A stretch of DNA of 26,764 nucleotides from Methanomassiliicoccales archaeon PtaB.Bin134 (GCA_002067045.1 MVPZ01000070.1:1-26764), one strand, 5' to 3'. Positions 7,819 to 15,774 are shown, counted from the first letter of the stretch. The notes: a model not told the origin generated them from the sequence alone. A program made the numbers and translations.

Positions 7819-10002
7819 TCACCTCACGTACTCGAAATCCTTGGCTATCTTCTGGAACTTGCTCAGCTCCTGAAGGGAGATGGGGCGGTGCTTCTCCACC
7901 GCGTCCATCACGTGCTTCATTTGCACCTTCGTTTCCTTCATCGCCTCGGGGTCCTCCCCTTTTCCGGAGGCCACCGCTTCGCGTATGGCGCTCATCACCG
8001 CCTCGTTGGCAATGGCCGCCAGATCGGCGCCGGTGTACCCCTCGGTCTTGTGCGCCACCTCGTCCAGGTTGACATCGTCCGCCAACGGCTTCCGCTTGAA
8101 GTGCACCTGCAGGATGGCCTTCCTGGTCTCCAGGTCCGGTGCGCCCACCTGAATGAGCCGGTCAAAGCGCCCCGGGCGCAGCAGCGCCGGATCGATGATG
8201 TCCGGGCGGTTGGTGGCCGCGATGACCACCACGTTGTGCAGCGACTCCAGGCCGTCCAGCTCCGTCAGCAGCTGGGAGATGACCCGCTCCGTCACGTGCG
8301 AGTCGGAATCCCCGCCCCGGGTGGGGGCGATGGAGTCGATCTCGTCCATGAAGATGATGCACGGCGCGGCCTGCCTGGCCTTACGGAACGTTTCGCGCAC
8401 CGCCTTCTCGCTCTCGCCCACCCATTTGCTCAGGAACTCCGGCCCCTTGATGCTGATGAAGTTGCTCTCGGATTCGGTCGCCACGGCCTTGGCCAGCATG
8501 GTCTTTCCCGTGCCAGGCGGTCCATACAGCAGCACGCCCTTGGGCGGCTCGGCGCTCATGTGCTCGAAGAGCCCGGCGTACTTCAAAGGCCACTCCACCG
8601 CCTCCTTCAGCTCAGCTTTCACCGTCTCCAGTCCACCGATGTCCTCCCAATGCAGGTTCGGCGACTCTATCAGCACCTCGCGCATGCTGGAAGGGGACAT
8701 CTCCCTCAGCGCCGCGAAGAAGTCATCCTTGTGCACGTTTATGCGGTTTAGCACCTCCATGGGGATCGTGTCCTCCTCCAGGTCGAGGTCGGGCAAGATG
8801 CGACGCAGGGAGTGCATCGCCGCCTCCTTGCACAGCGCGGCCAGGTCCGCCCCGGCGTAGCCGTGCGTGAGATCGGCCAAACGCTCCAGGTCCACGTCCT
8901 CCGCCAACGGCATTCCTCGGGTGTGTATCTGCAGTATGTCGAGACGTCCGCCGCGGTTGGGTATGTTGATCTCGATCTCGCGGTCGAAACGGCCCGGGCG
9001 CCGCAGGGCGGGGTCCAGGGCGTTGGGGCGGTTGGTGGCGCCGATCACCACCACCTTGCCGCGGCTCTCCAGGCCGTCCATCAGGGCCAGCAGCTGGGCC
9101 ACGATCCTCCGCTCCATCTCCCCGGAGACCTCGTCCCGCTTGGGGGCTATGGAGTCGATCTCATCCACGAATATTATGGAGGGGGCGTTCTCCTCGGCCT
9201 GCTTGAATATCTCGCGCAGCCGCTCCTCGCTCTCTCCGTAGAACTTGCTCATGATCTCCGGTCCGCCTATGGACACGAAGTTGGCGCTGGTCTCCCCAGC
9301 CACAGCCTTGGCCAGGAGGGTCTTCCCCGTTCCCGGGGGGCCGTGGAGCAGCACGCCCTTGGGGGCCTCCACTCCCAGCCTCTCGAACAGCTCCGGGTGG
9401 CGCAGCGGGAGCTCGATCATCTCCCGGACCTTCTTGACCTCGTCCCCAAGCCCGCCGATGTCCTCGTAGGTGACCTTGGGTATGCCGGTGCCCGCATCCT
9501 TGACCGGCTTCTCGCTGATCTTGATCTCCGTGTCCCCGGTCAGCAGCACCGCGTCCGCCCCCGGGGCGTGGGACATGACCACCAGGTCGATGCGCCGGCC
9601 CATGACGTTCAGCTCAACCACGTCGCCGCGGGAGAACACCCGCCCCTCCATCATCTGGGCCAGGTACTCCTCCCCGCCCATGATGCGCAACTCCTCGGTG
9701 GGCGCGAAGGCCACCTTCTGGGCCGGCTTCACGCCGACCTTCCTTATGGCCACCTTCTCGTCTATGCTGGTCTGGGCGTTGCGGCGTATGGTCCCGTCTA
9801 TGCGTATCACGCCGCGATTGGCGTCCTCGTTGTACCCCGGCCATACCAGTGCCACGGTCTTCTTCTTGCCCTCGATCTGCACCACGTCCCCGGCGCTCAG
9901 CCCCAGGGCCTCCATGACCGCAGGGTCCACCCTGGCTATTCCCCGTCCAGCGTCCTTGGACTTGGCCTCGGACACCTTCAATACCTTGTCTGACGAACTC
10001 AT
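7819..10002 (-). CDS. cdc48: Cdc48/VCP (VAT)-type double AAA+ ATPase
   Basis: From ATG 10002 the protein has 727 residues, the normal length for archaeal VAT/Cdc48. An N-terminal substrate-binding double-psi-barrel region (residues 1-180, starting with GRGIARVDP) is followed by two AAA+ modules. Each has Walker A GPPGTGKT (near residues 221 and 494) and Walker B DEIDSIAP, with the second-region-of-homology [19 protein letters not shown] and its D2 equivalent. The hexamer unfolds or extracts proteins for refolding or delivery to the proteasome. The C-terminus FEYVR is not a strict HbYX motif. An in-frame GTG at 10011 would add three residues, but GGGTGA lies correctly spaced before ATG 10002, which I prefer. 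Flanked by two hsp20 genes on the same strand (30 nt and 4 nt gaps), it forms the core of a protein quality-control operon. Confidence 0.95.
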   Translation of the reverse strand: MSSSDKVLKVSEAKSKDAGRGIARVDPAVMEALGLSAGDVVQIEGKKKTVALVWPGYNEDANRGVIRIDGTIRRNAQTSIDEKVAIRKVGVKPAQKVAFAPTEELRIMGGEEYLAQMMEGRVFSRGDVVELNVMGRRIDLVVMSHAPGADAVLLTGDTEIKISEKPVKDAGTGIPKVTYEDIGGLGDEVKKVREMIELPLRHPELFERLGVEAPKGVLLHGPPGTGKTLLAKAVAGETSANFVSIGGPEIMSKFYGESEERLREIFKQAEENAPSIIFVDEIDSIAPKRDEVSGEMERRIVAQLLALMDGLESRGKVVVIGATNRPNALDPALRRPGRFDREIEINIPNRGGRLDILQIHTRGMPLAEDVDLERLADLTHGYAGADLAALCKEAAMHSLRRILPDLDLEEDTIPMEVLNRINVHKDDFFAALREMSPSSMREVLIESPNLHWEDIGGLETVKAELKEAVEWPLKYAGLFEHMSAEPPKGVLLYGPPGTGKTMLAKAVATESESNFISIKGPEFLSKWVGESEKAVRETFRKARQAAPCIIFMDEIDSIAPTRGGDSDSHVTERVISQLLTELDGLESLHNVVVIAATNRPDIIDPALLRPGRFDRLIQVGAPDLETRKAILQVHFKRKPLADDVNLDEVAHKTEGYTGADLAAIANEAVMSAIREAVASGKGEDPEAMKETKVQMKHVMDAVEKHRPISLQELSKFQKIAKDFEYVR

Positions 10003-10032
10003 CTCTTTCACCCGTTCAATTTGAGGCGGAGC

Positions 10033-10512
10033 TCACTCCACCTCGATCTTGCTCCTCTTCTCCTCTGCCACCCTCTTCTTGGGCACAGAGACCTCCAGGA
10101 CGCCGTTCTCCATCCGGGCCTTGATGTTCGCCTCGTCGGCGTTCTCCGGAAGCCGCACCTGACGGAAGAAGCGCATGCTGCCCCTCTCCCTGCGGACGTA
10201 GCCCTCCTGCTTCTCCTCCATCTCTTGCTCCCTCTGGGCGGAGATCCGCAGCAGGGCGCCCTCCACTTCGATGGACACGTTCTCCTTGCCCATCCCCGGC
10301 ATGTCCGCCTGTATCAGGTAGCGGTCCTCCTCCTCCCGCAGGTCCATGCTGGGCATCCTGGTGCCTTCCCTGGGCAATACTTCATGTCCCGGCAGCAGGA
10401 ACCCCGAGCGCATGTCGTTCAACAGGCGGTCCATCTCCTCGAACACGGAGACCGGGCTCCAGGTCCAGACCCTGGGTACCAGGTCCACAGGCTCTTTCCT
10501 TGCTCTTGACAT
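10033..10512 (-). CDS. Hsp20/alpha-crystallin small heat-shock protein (first copy)
   Basis: From ATG 10512 the product has 159 residues. The N-terminal region contains FEEMDRLLNDM, typical of the Hsp20 N-terminal helix. The alpha-crystallin domain begins at PSMDLREEEDRYLIQADMPGM, contains the usual GSMRFFRQVRLP strand and ends with ENGVLEVSVPK, the family signature. The tail ends in SKIEVE, an IxV motif for oligomer assembly. An in-frame GTG at 10527 would add five residues, but AGGTGAT sits just before ATG 10512. The gene is followed by Cdc48 after 30 nt. Its own promoter region (10513-10590) holds a TATA-like box and a 25-bp inverted repeat, so it is probably induced as the start of an Hsp20-Cdc48-Hsp20 transcript. 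Confidence 0.9.
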   Translation of the reverse strand: MSRARKEPVDLVPRVWTWSPVSVFEEMDRLLNDMRSGFLLPGHEVLPREGTRMPSMDLREEEDRYLIQADMPGMGKENVSIEVEGALLRISAQREQEMEEKQEGYVRRERGSMRFFRQVRLPENADEANIKARMENGVLEVSVPKKRVAEEKRSKIEVE

Positions 10513-10553
10513 CCTATCACCTTTCACATATGAACCAAGAGTTGTATACTCTT

Positions 10554-10578
10554 AGTACAATACATTAGTGTTTGTACT
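10554..10578. promoter_or_regulatory. 25-bp inverted repeat, probable operator of the hsp20-cdc48 operon
   Basis: The arms AGTACAA (10554-10560) and TTGTACT (10572-10578) are perfect 7-bp inverted repeats, with further imperfect pairing inside (TACA/TGTT). The repeat sits just downstream of the TATA-like TATTTATA (minus strand, 10581-10588) and covers the expected transcription start near 10558, the usual place for an archaeal repressor operator. The ArsR-like regulator encoded upstream is the obvious candidate to bind it, but this is inference. Confidence 0.45.
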
Positions 10579-10580
10579 TC

Positions 10581-10588
10581 TATAAATA
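10581..10588 (-). promoter_or_regulatory. TATA box of the hsp20-cdc48 operon
   Basis: The minus strand reads TATTTATA in an AT-rich gap between two same-strand genes. Initiation is expected near 10558, leaving a leader of about 45 nt that contains the Shine-Dalgarno sequence before ATG 10512. Confidence 0.45.
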
Positions 10589-10590
10589 TT

Positions 10591-10890
10591 TTACTTAAGG
10601 AACCTCTTCAGGTCCTGCTCCAGCCTGGAGGCCACCTCCTCCAGGCGCCGCTGCACATCGTCCATCTCCTTGCGGATGTTGGGCCCTCCCTCCTTCAGCT
10701 CCTGTTCCAGACGCAACAGGGCCTGCTCGGCCTCCTTCCCTCCGACCTTGGCCATCTCCGTGGCGTCCTTCAGGGCCTCCCGCCCCAGGCGGTCCATGTC
10801 CGCGGCCGCGGCTTTCATGGACCGGTCCAGGCTGCTTCCTATCCTCTTGATCTCCCTCAGGTACTTCTCCAGGTCACTCTCGACGGTCAT
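10591..10890 (-). CDS. small coiled-coil protein, function unknown
   Basis: This 99-residue protein is almost wholly helical and strongly charged, with heptad-like leucine/alanine spacing from about residue 5 to the end (for example MDDVQRRLEEVASRLEQDL). It has no signal peptide, membrane segment or cysteine. The ATG at 10890 is preceded by GGGAGAGA, and the gene overlaps the end of the ArsR-like regulator gene by 17 nt, so the two are translationally coupled. An apolipoprotein-like or prefoldin-like helical holdase or a regulator partner would fit the proteostasis setting, but no family is recognised. Confidence 0.65.
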   Translation of the reverse strand: MTVESDLEKYLREIKRIGSSLDRSMKAAAADMDRLGREALKDATEMAKVGGKEAEQALLRLEQELKEGGPNIRKEMDDVQRRLEEVASRLEQDLKRFLK

Positions 10891-11500
10891 TCTCTCCCTC
10901 CAGCTGTCGCAGTATCCCCTCCACGGTGTCGTCCCTCAGACCCAGCCCCCTGGCCAGGTCCCTGGGCTCCATCTCCGGGTGCAGGATGTACTCATAGACC
11001 ACCTTGCGGCCCTGGTAATCGTGGAAGGCCGAGTCCACCATGCGCCCGGCCATCTCCAGCAGGCCCTCCTTCTCGTGGATGAGCCTGGAGCGCCTCTCCT
11101 TCAGCTCATCCAGTTCCCGGTCGATCCTTCCCAGCTCCGCCCTCAGGTCCTTGATGCGCCGCCCGTCCTCATGGCTGGCGGTGGTCTGGGGCTCATCATC
11201 GAAAGGCCGGACCGCCACCTCGGTGTTGAACAGCCCGGGCCCGATGTCCACCACTATGGTGAAGCCAGTGGTCGGGAAGTAGCGCCTGCGGGAAGGCCCT
11301 CCCTGATCGGACTCCTCGGTGAACGAACGCACCATGTCCAGCTCCTCCAACATCCTAAGGTGCTTCATAATTCCCTGCTGGCTCAGCCCCAGCTCGCGCG
11401 AGAGCTGCAGGGGATAGTGCGGCTCCCGCACCAACGCCTCCAGTATCCTGCGCCGGGTGGGGTTCTCGATCACCGACAGCAATACGTCCAGTTCGTCCAT
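10874..11500 (-). CDS. ArsR-type winged-helix regulator with second C-terminal wHTH (COG1777-like)
   Basis: The product has 208 residues. Residues 5-65 are an ArsR-type winged helix (ENPTRRRILEALVREP, then LSRELGLSQQGIMKHLRML). Residues 66-100 form a beta region (RRRYFPTTGFTIVVDIGPG), residues 112-150 a coiled coil (LRAELGRIDRELDELKERR) and residues 165-200 a second helix-turn-helix (PRDLARGLGLRDDTVEGILRQL). This order matches archaeal regulators grouped as COG1777. A GGTG precedes the ATG at a workable distance. The gene heads the block of coiled-coil protein, hsp20, cdc48 and hsp20 and is likely to control it and itself: both promoters carry a 25-bp inverted repeat just downstream of the TATA box. 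The signal it senses is unknown. Confidence 0.8.
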   Translation of the reverse strand: MDELDVLLSVIENPTRRRILEALVREPHYPLQLSRELGLSQQGIMKHLRMLEELDMVRSFTEESDQGGPSRRRYFPTTGFTIVVDIGPGLFNTEVAVRPFDDEPQTTASHEDGRRIKDLRAELGRIDRELDELKERRSRLIHEKEGLLEMAGRMVDSAFHDYQGRKVVYEYILHPEMEPRDLARGLGLRDDTVEGILRQLEGENDRRE

Positions 11501-11523
11501 GTTACACCAACTATTGAACCAAT

Positions 11524-11548
11524 TGTTTACATCTATGAATTGTCAACA
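11524..11548. promoter_or_regulatory. 25-bp inverted repeat in the regulator promoter
   Basis: TGTTTACA (11524-11531) and TGTCAACA (11541-11548) form an inverted repeat matching at 7 of 8 positions, with a 9-bp spacer. It lies between the TATA box at 11554-11562 and the regulator's start codon, over the predicted start site near 11531. The total length and placement equal those of the repeat before hsp20, although the arm sequences differ. Confidence 0.4.
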
Positions 11549-11553
11549 TTTAG

Positions 11554-11562
11554 TATATATAT
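11554..11562 (-). promoter_or_regulatory. TATA box of the ArsR-like regulator
   Basis: The run TATATATAT is centred at 11558. Reading to the left it predicts initiation near 11531, with a leader of about 30 nt containing GGTG before ATG 11500. The run is symmetric and could in principle also serve the divergent endA gene, but that gene has a closer candidate (ATTTAACT, 11580-11587). Confidence 0.5.
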
Positions 11563-11608
11563 TTCTCGGGCTCGGGAACATTTAACTAACGGACACCGTT
11601 CAAGTGGC

Positions 11609-12652
11609 ATGGCCGGCGAGCTGGTGGGCGACAGCGTGATCATCTCCGAGATGGCCGAGGGGAGCCAGATATACAACAAGGGATACTATGGCTACCCCCG
11701 TTCCGGAGGGGGGCTGGAGCTCGACCTGCTGGAGGCCCTGTACCTTCTGGAGTGCGAGAAGCTGCAGGTGCAGATCGGCGGAAGGGATGTGGACCACGCC
11801 ACCCTGTACCGCCGGGCCGCGCGCTCCACCGATGCGCTGCAGCCCCGGTACATCGTATACCGGGACCTGCGGCAGAGGGGCTACATAGTCAAGGTGGACC
11901 AGGGGGACTTCAACTTCCGGGTCTACCCCAGGGGCGCCTCGCCGCACAACTCCCAGGCCAAGAACTGGGTGCTGGCCATATCCGAGCGGGACATATTCAA
12001 CATAGCCGGGCTGCTGGAGAAGAGCGAGACCTCCCAGCGAACCCGCAAGGACCTCCTGCTGGGAGTGGTGGACGAGGAGGGCGACATCACCTACTACACC
12101 CTGGAGGAGGCGGAGCCCGGAGGGCACACCGAGGAGGGCCCCACCAACGCGGAGGGCGCCCTGATAGACGACGCGGTCATCGTGCTCGGCGCGGAGGCCG
12201 ACCGCCTGTATGAGAACGGCTTCTACGGCAAGAAGATAGGGCCCATGCTGCAGCTGTCCCTGCTGGAGGCGGTGTACCTCATGGAGAAGGGGCGGCTGGA
12301 CATCCGCTCCATACGCTCCGGGCAGAGGATGGGCATGAACGGGCTGCTGAGCAGCGCCAAGCGCTCCCAGCCGGACTTCGACATGCGCATGTCCGCCTAC
12401 AAGGACCTGCGCTCCCGGGGCATGGTGGTCAAGACCGGGTTCAAGTACGGAACGCATTTCAGGGTGTACGAGGGGAACCCCTCAAAGCATCACTCCCGGT
12501 ACCTGGTGCACGTGGTCCCGGACGACTACTCCACGGTGTGGGCGGAGATCTCCAGGGCGGTCAGGCTGGCCCACGGGGTCAAGAAGGAGATACTGCTGGC
12601 CTCCTCCGGCCAGCTGTTGCGGTACGTGAAGCTGACCCGCGTGCGGCCCTAG
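11609..12652 (+). CDS. endA: tRNA-splicing endonuclease, two-repeat (alpha2) type
   Basis: The enzyme cuts introns from pre-tRNAs at bulge-helix-bulge sites. From ATG 11609 it has 347 residues and two endonuclease repeats (about 10-165 and 185-345), the architecture of homodimeric archaeal EndA. The C-terminal repeat is the catalytic one: FRVYEGNP supplies Tyr287, HHSRYLVHVV supplies His294 or His295, and AHGVKKEILLA supplies Lys325 or Lys326. The N-terminal repeat keeps the fold (YRDLRQRGYIVK, FRVYPRG) but lacks the HSxYLVH histidine context, so it is structural. The frame is open further upstream, but that region is intergenic and antisense to the regulator. ATG 11609 has a TATA-like ATTTAACT about 26 nt before it. 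The stop TAG shares a CTAG with the convergent zinc-ribbon gene. Confidence 0.9.
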   Translation: MAGELVGDSVIISEMAEGSQIYNKGYYGYPRSGGGLELDLLEALYLLECEKLQVQIGGRDVDHATLYRRAARSTDALQPRYIVYRDLRQRGYIVKVDQGDFNFRVYPRGASPHNSQAKNWVLAISERDIFNIAGLLEKSETSQRTRKDLLLGVVDEEGDITYYTLEEAEPGGHTEEGPTNAEGALIDDAVIVLGAEADRLYENGFYGKKIGPMLQLSLLEAVYLMEKGRLDIRSIRSGQRMGMNGLLSSAKRSQPDFDMRMSAYKDLRSRGMVVKTGFKYGTHFRVYEGNPSKHHSRYLVHVVPDDYSTVWAEISRAVRLAHGVKKEILLASSGQLLRYVKLTRVRP

Positions 12653-13572
12653 GCCGGGCAGACCGGCTCCTTTCTCAGCTCTTCCTTGAGCCTCGCGGCC
12701 CCGGCCACGTCCTGGGGGTCCAGGGCCATGGCGGAATCCAGCAGCTGGTCGGCCTCGTCCAGGCGTCCCTTGTTGGCCATGACCACGGCCATCTTGACCA
12801 TGAAGTTGGTGCGCTTGCGGTCGAACTGGGTGTAGTGGATTGCGGTCTTGAAGGCCTCGATGGCCTCATCCAGCCTTCCGATCTTCAGCAGCCCGTCGCC
12901 CAGCCTGGCGTAGCGGGCCGAGCGGGTCTCCGGGGCGGCGTCCTGCTCCGCGGTCATCCTCAGGGTGTCCACGGTCTGCAGCAGGGAGGCGGGGACCTCC
13001 ACGGTCATCCCGCAGCTGCAGCAGGCCAACTCCCCCTCCTGGATCTCCGTTCCGCACTTGGCGCAGAACTTGGGCAGGCGGGTGCCGCAGTCCGGGCACA
13101 GGGTCCAGTCGGCCTCGACCACCGTGGAGCACTTGGGGCACTGCGCGGCGGTCTTCAGTCCGCCGGAGGATAAGCGCCTCAGTGAGGCGGCCACCTCCTC
13201 CTCGGATGGCATGAAGGCCGGGCGGTAGACGAACACCAGGGCCAGGGCCAGAAGCTCCAGGCCCAGGGCCACCAGGTTCAGGGTGTATGCCAGGTCCTCG
13301 GTGTAGTAAATGGAAACGGCGCGCAGGATCAGCAGCACGGCCAGGGCCCTGGTCAGGCCTGGCCACTCCCCCACCTGCGTTCCGGCTATGGTACGGGAAA
13401 GGGATATCTCCCAGGCCCCGGCCACAGTGAACAGCAGGATCATGATCATTCCGGGAATGGTGCCCACGGTCATGTAAATGAATATGGACGTGATGGGGGT
13501 CATGATCAGGATTAGGCCTGCCAATATGACTCCAATCGACGGCAGCAGCAGGATGGGTCTTTTCACCTTCAA
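12649..13572 (-). CDS. membrane protein with double zinc ribbon and TPR-like repeats
   Basis: From TTG 13572 the protein has 307 residues. The first 120 residues hold about four transmembrane segments. Next comes a double zinc ribbon with CPKC (C145, C148), CPDC (C159, C162), CAKC (C170, C173) and CxxC (C184-C187). The last 90 residues contain two or three TPR-like helical repeats (LGDGLLKIGRLDEAIEAF, then NKGRLDEADQLLDSAM). The cytosolic part looks like a protein-interaction platform; no enzyme domain is seen. The frame continues to TTG 13608, but TTG 13572 has GAGGTG exactly 6 nt upstream and begins just before the first membrane segment, so I prefer it. It follows TFB on the same strand and may be co-transcribed with it. 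Function unknown. Confidence 0.7.
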   Translation of the reverse strand: MKVKRPILLLPSIGVILAGLILIMTPITSIFIYMTVGTIPGMIMILLFTVAGAWEISLSRTIAGTQVGEWPGLTRALAVLLILRAVSIYYTEDLAYTLNLVALGLELLALALVFVYRPAFMPSEEEVAASLRRLSSGGLKTAAQCPKCSTVVEADWTLCPDCGTRLPKFCAKCGTEIQEGELACCSCGMTVEVPASLLQTVDTLRMTAEQDAAPETRSARYARLGDGLLKIGRLDEAIEAFKTAIHYTQFDRKRTNFMVKMAVVMANKGRLDEADQLLDSAMALDPQDVAGAARLKEELRKEPVCPA

Positions 13573-13639
13573 ATCTAACACCTCATGCGAAGCCTGAGCG
13601 CTCTCCAATAAAATGTTAAGATAATAAGAGGTTTGCGGG

Positions 13640-14587
13640 TCAGAGCTGTATCTCGATGCCCAACTTGTCGGTCAGCTCCTTGTAGCGGTTCCTGATGGTG
13701 ACCTCGGTCACCCCGGCGATGTCGGCCACCTCGCGCTGGGTCCTCCTCTCGTTGCACAGGATGCTGGCGATGTATATGGCCGCGGCGGCCACACCGGTCG
13801 GGCCGCGCCCGGAGGTCAGCTCCTTCTTGTTGGCGTCCTTCAGGATGTCCGCGGCCTTGGCCTGGACGTCCCCGCTCAACTTCAGCTCAGAGCAGAACCT
13901 CTGCACGTAGTCCTGGGGCTTGGTGGGCATGAGCTTCAGGGACAGCTCCCGGGTCATGAAGCGGTAGGTACGGCCGATCTCCTTGCGGCCAACCCTGCTG
14001 GAGCTGGCGACCTCGTCCAGGGTTCGGGGGACATTGCACTGGCGGCAGGCGGCGTAGAGCGAGGCGGCCACCACTCCCTCGATGCTGCGGCCGCGGATCA
14101 GGTTCTTGTTGACCGCCTTGCGGTAGACCATGGCCGCGGTCTCCCTGACGTTTCTGGGCAGCCCCATGGCCGAGGCCATGCGGTCTAGCTCGCTCAGGGC
14201 GAAGGCCAGGTTCCTCTCGGTGGCGTTGGAAACGCGGATCCTGCGCTGCCACTTCCTCAGGCGGTAGAGCTGGGCGCGGTTCCTGGTGGGGATGCTCTTT
14301 CCGTAGGAGTCCTTGTTCTTCCAGGAGATCTCGGTGGAGAGCCCCTTGTCGTGAATGGTGTAGGTCATGGGGGCGCCGGTCCTGGCGCGCTTCTCCCCCT
14401 GCTCGACGTCAAAGGCCCTCCACTCCGGTCCAAGGTCTATGAACTGGTCGTCGATAACCAATCCGCACTCCTCGCAGATCAGCTCGCCCCTCTCATAATC
14501 CCTGACCAGGTGCCCGCTGTTACACTCTGGGCACCGGGTTACTTCCTCTGCCGCTTCCTTTTTGTTTGCCATGTTCATCGACCCCAT
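13640..14587 (-). CDS. tfb: transcription initiation factor B (TFB)
   Basis: This is the archaeal TFIIB homologue, which binds the TATA-box/TBP complex and recruits RNA polymerase. Length is about 310 residues. The N-terminal zinc ribbon has CPEC (about C19, C22) and CEEC (about C38, C41). The B-reader/linker region follows ([10 protein letters not shown] and a GAP-containing segment), then two cyclin-like repeats (residues about 115-205 and 215-305). The second repeat ends in the BRE-reading helix-turn-helix [20 protein letters not shown]. Several starts are possible (TTG 14590; ATG 14587, 14578 and 14572), all before the zinc ribbon and all inside the 3' end of gar1, so TFB translation is coupled to Gar1. 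The gar1-tfb gene order is common in archaea. Confidence 0.95.
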   Translation of the reverse strand: MGSMNMANKKEAAEEVTRCPECNSGHLVRDYERGELICEECGLVIDDQFIDLGPEWRAFDVEQGEKRARTGAPMTYTIHDKGLSTEISWKNKDSYGKSIPTRNRAQLYRLRKWQRRIRVSNATERNLAFALSELDRMASAMGLPRNVRETAAMVYRKAVNKNLIRGRSIEGVVAASLYAACRQCNVPRTLDEVASSSRVGRKEIGRTYRFMTRELSLKLMPTKPQDYVQRFCSELKLSGDVQAKAADILKDANKKELTSGRGPTGVAAAAIYIASILCNERRTQREVADIAGVTEVTIRNRYKELTDKLGIEIQL

Positions 14588-14807
14588 CAATATAGACCTG
14601 CTTCCCAGCTATGGAGAGCAGGCTGGCGTCCCCGGTCGGTTCGACGGTGACGTAGGGCGAATCCACCGGGCCGAATATCCTGACTATCCGTCCCAGGGGC
14701 TTCTTGCGGTTGTCGAAGACCGCCATCTTGAGCTTGGGGGTGAAGGAGGCGCGGACCACCAGACGGCCATCCACGGTCACTTCCTGCACGTTCCCAAGAA
14801 ATTGCAT
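14520..14807 (-). CDS. gar1: H/ACA RNP protein Gar1
   Basis: The product has 95 residues. Gar1 is the small beta-barrel subunit of H/ACA guide RNPs, where it binds Cbf5 and helps turnover during pseudouridylation of rRNA. Visible family features are the start [18 protein letters not shown], the central [20 protein letters not shown], with its conserved GRIxRIFGPVxxPY signature, and a basic Gly/Arg-rich tail (KQKGSGRGS). Length is normal for archaea. The ATG at 14807 has GGGGTG upstream; a TATA-like GGTTTTATAC lies at 14866-14875, giving a leader of about 35 nt. The 3' end overlaps the start of tfb by 50-70 nt. Confidence 0.9.
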   Translation of the reverse strand: MQFLGNVQEVTVDGRLVVRASFTPKLKMAVFDNRKKPLGRIVRIFGPVDSPYVTVEPTGDASLLSIAGKQVYIDGVDEHGKQKGSGRGSNPVPRV

Positions 14808-14865
14808 GGTACACCCCGAACTTCCCCGTCATTAACCGGTGTTGAGAATGATGAATATGAATCAA

Positions 14866-14875
14866 GTATAAAACC
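14866..14875 (-). promoter_or_regulatory. TATA box of the gar1-tfb unit
   Basis: The minus strand reads GTTTTATACT. Initiation is expected near 14843, about 35 nt before the Gar1 start, leaving room for the GGGGTG ribosome-binding sequence. The other half of this 217-nt intergenic stretch (14808-15024) holds AT-rich TATA-like runs at 14888-14896 and 14946-14953 facing the ppS gene and nothing else I recognise. Confidence 0.5.
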
Positions 14876-14994
14876 ATTACGCAAAGGTATATTTATTTGA
14901 CAGCACTTGAGATTTAATCTTTGCTCAAAAACGAGGTTTTCTGGATATATTTAATCCTATCATGTCCACCCTCCTCAACGGCCGATACCATACA

Positions 14995-15002
14995 GTTTAT
15001 GA
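14995..15002 (+). promoter_or_regulatory. TATA-like box for 4-phosphopantoate--beta-alanine ligase
   Basis: GTTTATGA is centred 26-27 nt before GTG 15025, the spacing expected for a leaderless transcript starting at that GTG. Similar TTATGA-type boxes precede the riboflavin reductase and HAD genes in this window. Alternative boxes at 14888 and 14946 would give leaders of about 45 nt to the alternative starts. Confidence 0.35.
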
Positions 15003-15024
15003 TGGAGCATGCTCTCTACCGGCC

Positions 15025-15774
15025 GTGAAGATATCCGAGGACCACCCGAGGTACCGCTCGCTGGTGACCAGGGAGCGTATGGCGGCCATGGTCGAACGCG
15101 GTATAGTCTCCACCACTGGGCTCATCGCCCACGGCAGGGGGGAGGCCTTCGATTATCTGCTTGGTGAGGCCACCACTCCTGAGGCCGAGGCCGCGGAGGC
15201 CGCGGCAGCGGCGCTTTTATCCCTGGCCCGAAGGCCGGTGATCACCGTGAACGGGAACGCCGCGGCCCTGGCCGCCCGGGAGCTGGGCGATCTGGCGCGG
15301 GCCTGCGGGGCCCCGCTGGAGGTGAACCTTTTCCATCGCAGCGATCGGCGCATGGACCTGGTCTGCGACTTCGTGGAAGGGGAGACCGGCCTCAAGGTCC
15401 TGGGGCGCGATCAGGACGCAGTGCTGGAAGGGATAGCCTCCGACCGCGCCAGATGCACCAAGGAGGGACTGCTGTCCGCGGATGTGGTACTGATACCCCT
15501 GGAGGACGGGGACCGGGCGCAGGCCATGGTCAAGGCCGGGAAGAAGGTCATCTCCATCGACCTGAACCCCCTATCAAGGACCAGCCTGGCCGCGGAGGTG
15601 GCGGTGGTGGACGAGATCACCCGCGCGGTGCCCGGCATCACCGCCTGGTGCAGCAGGTTCAGGACCAGGCCGGAGGAGGCCCGCGGAGTGCTCGCGGCCT
15701 TCGACAACCATGAGAACCTGGGGTCGCTGCTGCAGCGCATCTGCCGCGGCCTGGAGGAAGGACCTCCGAAATGA
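15025..15774 (+). CDS. 4-phosphopantoate--beta-alanine ligase (archaeal phosphopantothenate synthetase)
   Basis: This enzyme joins 4-phosphopantoate and beta-alanine with ATP to make 4-phosphopantothenate in the archaeal route to coenzyme A. From GTG 15025 it has 249 residues. Family-wide blocks are HPRYRSLVTRERM, GLIAHGRGEAFDYLLGE, VITVNGNAAALAA, LEVNLFHRSDRR, ADVVLIPLEDGDRAQAMVKAG and VISIDLNPLSRTS. An in-frame ATG at 14962 would add 21 residues. The GTG is preferred because homologues start just before the HPRY block and a TATA-like box is 26-27 nt upstream of it. The stop overlaps the next gene's start as ATGA, so this is the first gene of a coupled three-gene operon. Confidence 0.9.
   Translation: MKISEDHPRYRSLVTRERMAAMVERGIVSTTGLIAHGRGEAFDYLLGEATTPEAEAAEAAAAALLSLARRPVITVNGNAAALAARELGDLARACGAPLEVNLFHRSDRRMDLVCDFVEGETGLKVLGRDQDAVLEGIASDRARCTKEGLLSADVVLIPLEDGDRAQAMVKAGKKVISIDLNPLSRTSLAAEVAVVDEITRAVPGITAWCSRFRTRPEEARGVLAAFDNHENLGSLLQRICRGLEEGPPK

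Noticed and set aside
7273..9993. Long plus-strand open frames opposite hsp20 and cdc48
   Set aside because: They are antisense to strongly conserved genes and have no recognisable domain.
10670..11608. N-terminal extension of the EndA frame
   Set aside because: The frame stays open but is antisense to the regulator and coiled-coil genes; homology begins at ATG 11609, where a TATA-like box is correctly spaced.
14848..14854. ATGATGA resembling a C/D-box sRNA C box
   Set aside because: No D box (CTGA) or internal D'/C' boxes follow at the right distance; it lies in the leader/promoter region of gar1.
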